From Bryobacterales bacterium (GTDB lineage Bacteria > Acidobacteriota > Terriglobia > Bryobacterales > Bryobacteraceae): 6,611 bases of DNA. The position numbers and the translations under genes are program-made. Numbering within the stretch: the stretch's first letter is position 1; the number at the start of each line of letters is the position of its first letter. This document shows, piece after piece, positions 5,563 through 6,611 of the stretch. The notes beneath the pieces are model-generated. The model worked only from the letters and a program-made list of their open reading frames with translations. It made no database searches and had not been told where the DNA came from. The DNA lies in the NCBI GenBank assembly GCA_025353235.1, contig JANXQZ010000977.1, forward strand, positions 1 through 6,611. The letters are read 5' to 3'.

Positions 5563-6611
5563 TTAAACGAAGAAACCGGAGGAGGCACCCACCCACTCCA
5601 TCTCACGATTCTGGTCGACTCCCATCATTTTTCCACGCCCCATTCGCACGATTGTCGTCACTGCCCGCAACTCACCCACCCAAATGTACATCACTCTCAC
5701 TTCGGCCTTCGTTGCGCCAAAGGGAGTGTCGATGACCGGAGCGAAATCGACTCTCTCCTGCAATATGTAATGAGCGGGATCTACCCCGCTCACCTGTTCT
5801 CGCGACGGACCAATTGCCACGCCCAAGCCCGCGAACGAGTACAGCGGCTTCAAAACGTAATTCTCCAAATCGTCCGGAATGGCCGGCATCCGGTTCAGAA
5901 ACCACGCCTTCGGCACGCTCACGTGCTTCAGGTACGGAAGAGAGAACTTGCTGATCCGATAAAACCAGTTCGGATGTCCAGCCCATTCCACGTCCAAGTC
6001 ATCCCTGAAATCGAAGCCCGGTTGAATCCCTTTCCGCTCGATCTCATCCACGATTGCCCGGTTATAAATCCGGCGAATCGGCGTGTCTCCATAATACAGC
6101 CGATTGCCTCGCTTTACAACATCGGTGATTGGAACTGTTTTAATCCCGCAGAGTTTTTCGGTAAGGAGGAAATCGGGAAGCGTTTTCTGTTCGAGTGGAT
6201 CGATCTCCATCAGGATGACGTTTTCGGGATCGTGGCCGCCCAGAACCGCCTGGCGGAACAGAGGAGCATAGTCATCGACGAACTCGAGTCGCAATGACGG
6301 ATCGAGGTCGTAGACATCGCGATAAATACCTCCCAGCATGGGCTGATAGGCATAGAGCGAGGGGAAGCCTTGAATTTCTACGAGCTTTGGCTGCAGGTTG
6401 GCGTCGACCCCAAAGTCGGCTTGGAGAAACAGTGGATGAGGCGCTTCGTTCGGGACTCGAAACTTAGGCGGGACCTCATTGGCCGACGCAGCCATGTAAT
6501 CCGGGCTGCTGAGAAGCTGCTCCACCAGTTCCTGGCCATAAAGGATCATCTTGTCGAGCAGTTCGCGCGGAAAGAAGCAAGGCGTTTCGCAGTTGCGGAA
6601 TTTGACGTGCG
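5563..6611 (-). CDS. ATP-grasp-like ligase of unknown substrate (N-terminus outside window)
   Basis: The frame is open to the right edge, so the ATG at 6549 is internal: 20 further codons (reading ...HVKFRNCETPCFFPRELLDK) precede it inside the window. Numbering from that Met, PKLVEIQGFPSLYAYQ (54-69) looks like the acidic metal-binding strand, IYNRAI (161-166) follows, YVLKPLYSFAGLGV (231-244) matches the ATP-grasp lysine plus glycine-rich loop, YILQERV (261-267) the hinge, and EVRVMYIW (283-290) a later metal/ATP strand. An acidic EIQ-type motif before the ATP-binding part recalls circularly permuted ATP-grasp enzymes such as the glutathionylspermidine synthase group, but that subtype is a guess. 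No signal peptide is visible in the part shown. Such enzymes join a carboxylate to an amine at the cost of ATP; the substrate is unknown. The stop lies one base before the transglycosylase start, so the two are almost certainly co-transcribed. The promoter must lie outside the window. Confidence 0.75.
   Translation of the reverse strand, partial: HVKFRNCETPCFFPRELLDKMILYGQELVEQLLSSPDYMAASANEVPPKFRVPNEAPHPLFLQADFGVDANLQPKLVEIQGFPSLYAYQPMLGGIYRDVYDLDPSLRLEFVDDYAPLFRQAVLGGHDPENVILMEIDPLEQKTLPDFLLTEKLCGIKTVPITDVVKRGNRLYYGDTPIRRIYNRAIVDEIERKGIQPGFDFRDDLDVEWAGHPNWFYRISKFSLPYLKHVSVPKAWFLNRMPAIPDDLENYVLKPLYSFAGLGVAIGPSREQVSGVDPAHYILQERVDFAPVIDTPFGATKAEVRVMYIWVGELRAVTTIVRMGRGKMMGVDQNREMEWVGASSGFFV

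Noticed and set aside
5562..5606. GTG at 5606 as the start of the transglycosylase
   Set aside because: It adds 15 residues before a clear signal peptide and overlaps the upstream gene by 44 bp; the ATG at 5561 gives a proper secreted N-terminus and a one-base gap.
5515..6297. Long + strand open frame (260 codons) opposite the ATP-grasp gene
   Set aside because: It is antisense to a gene with clear motifs; its His/Pro/Arg-rich product has no domain-like pattern and reflects codon bias on the other strand.

Overview
The window looks like a stretch of chromosome from an Acidobacteriota-type bacterium of moderately high GC. I infer this from the gene order valS-nadC-birA-coaX, the conserved hypothetical gene behind coaX, and the style of the palindromic element in front of birA. 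The sequence alone does not prove the phylum. I see no RNA genes, CRISPR arrays, insertion sequences or phage genes. Apart from two short intergenic stretches the window is fully coding.

Left part (1-4060, + strand): a compact co-directional gene chain. It holds the 3' part of valS (valyl-tRNA synthetase), nadC (quinolinate phosphoribosyltransferase, NAD synthesis), birA (single-domain biotin-protein ligase without the DNA-binding repressor domain), coaX (type III pantothenate kinase, first step of CoA synthesis) and a 229-residue helical, coiled-coil protein of unknown function. Neighbouring genes overlap by 4, 10 and 25 bp at valS/nadC, birA/coaX and coaX/hypothetical, so the block is probably one operon with translational coupling. 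The cofactor enzymes fit together loosely: CoaX feeds CoA synthesis, BirA activates the biotin carboxylase system that uses acetyl-CoA, and NadC supplies NAD.

The one break in the chain is the 179-bp nadC-birA gap. It contains a 124-bp imperfect inverted repeat (1753-1876) whose arms each form their own hairpin and carry a compensatory base-pair swap. Its last base is the A of the birA ATG. A small open frame starts one base after nadC, crosses the whole palindrome and stops just inside birA.

Right part (4098-6611, - strand, convergent with the left block): an envelope-related gene pair. The upstream gene, cut by the right window edge, encodes an ATP-grasp-like ligase. One base after its stop codon begins a secreted protein that joins a lytic transglycosylase (GH23-like) domain to a C-terminal domain resembling M15/DUF5715 D-Ala-D-Ala peptidases. 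The most interesting items are the palindrome fused to the birA start, the two-domain peptidoglycan hydrolase, and its tight pairing with an ATP-grasp enzyme.
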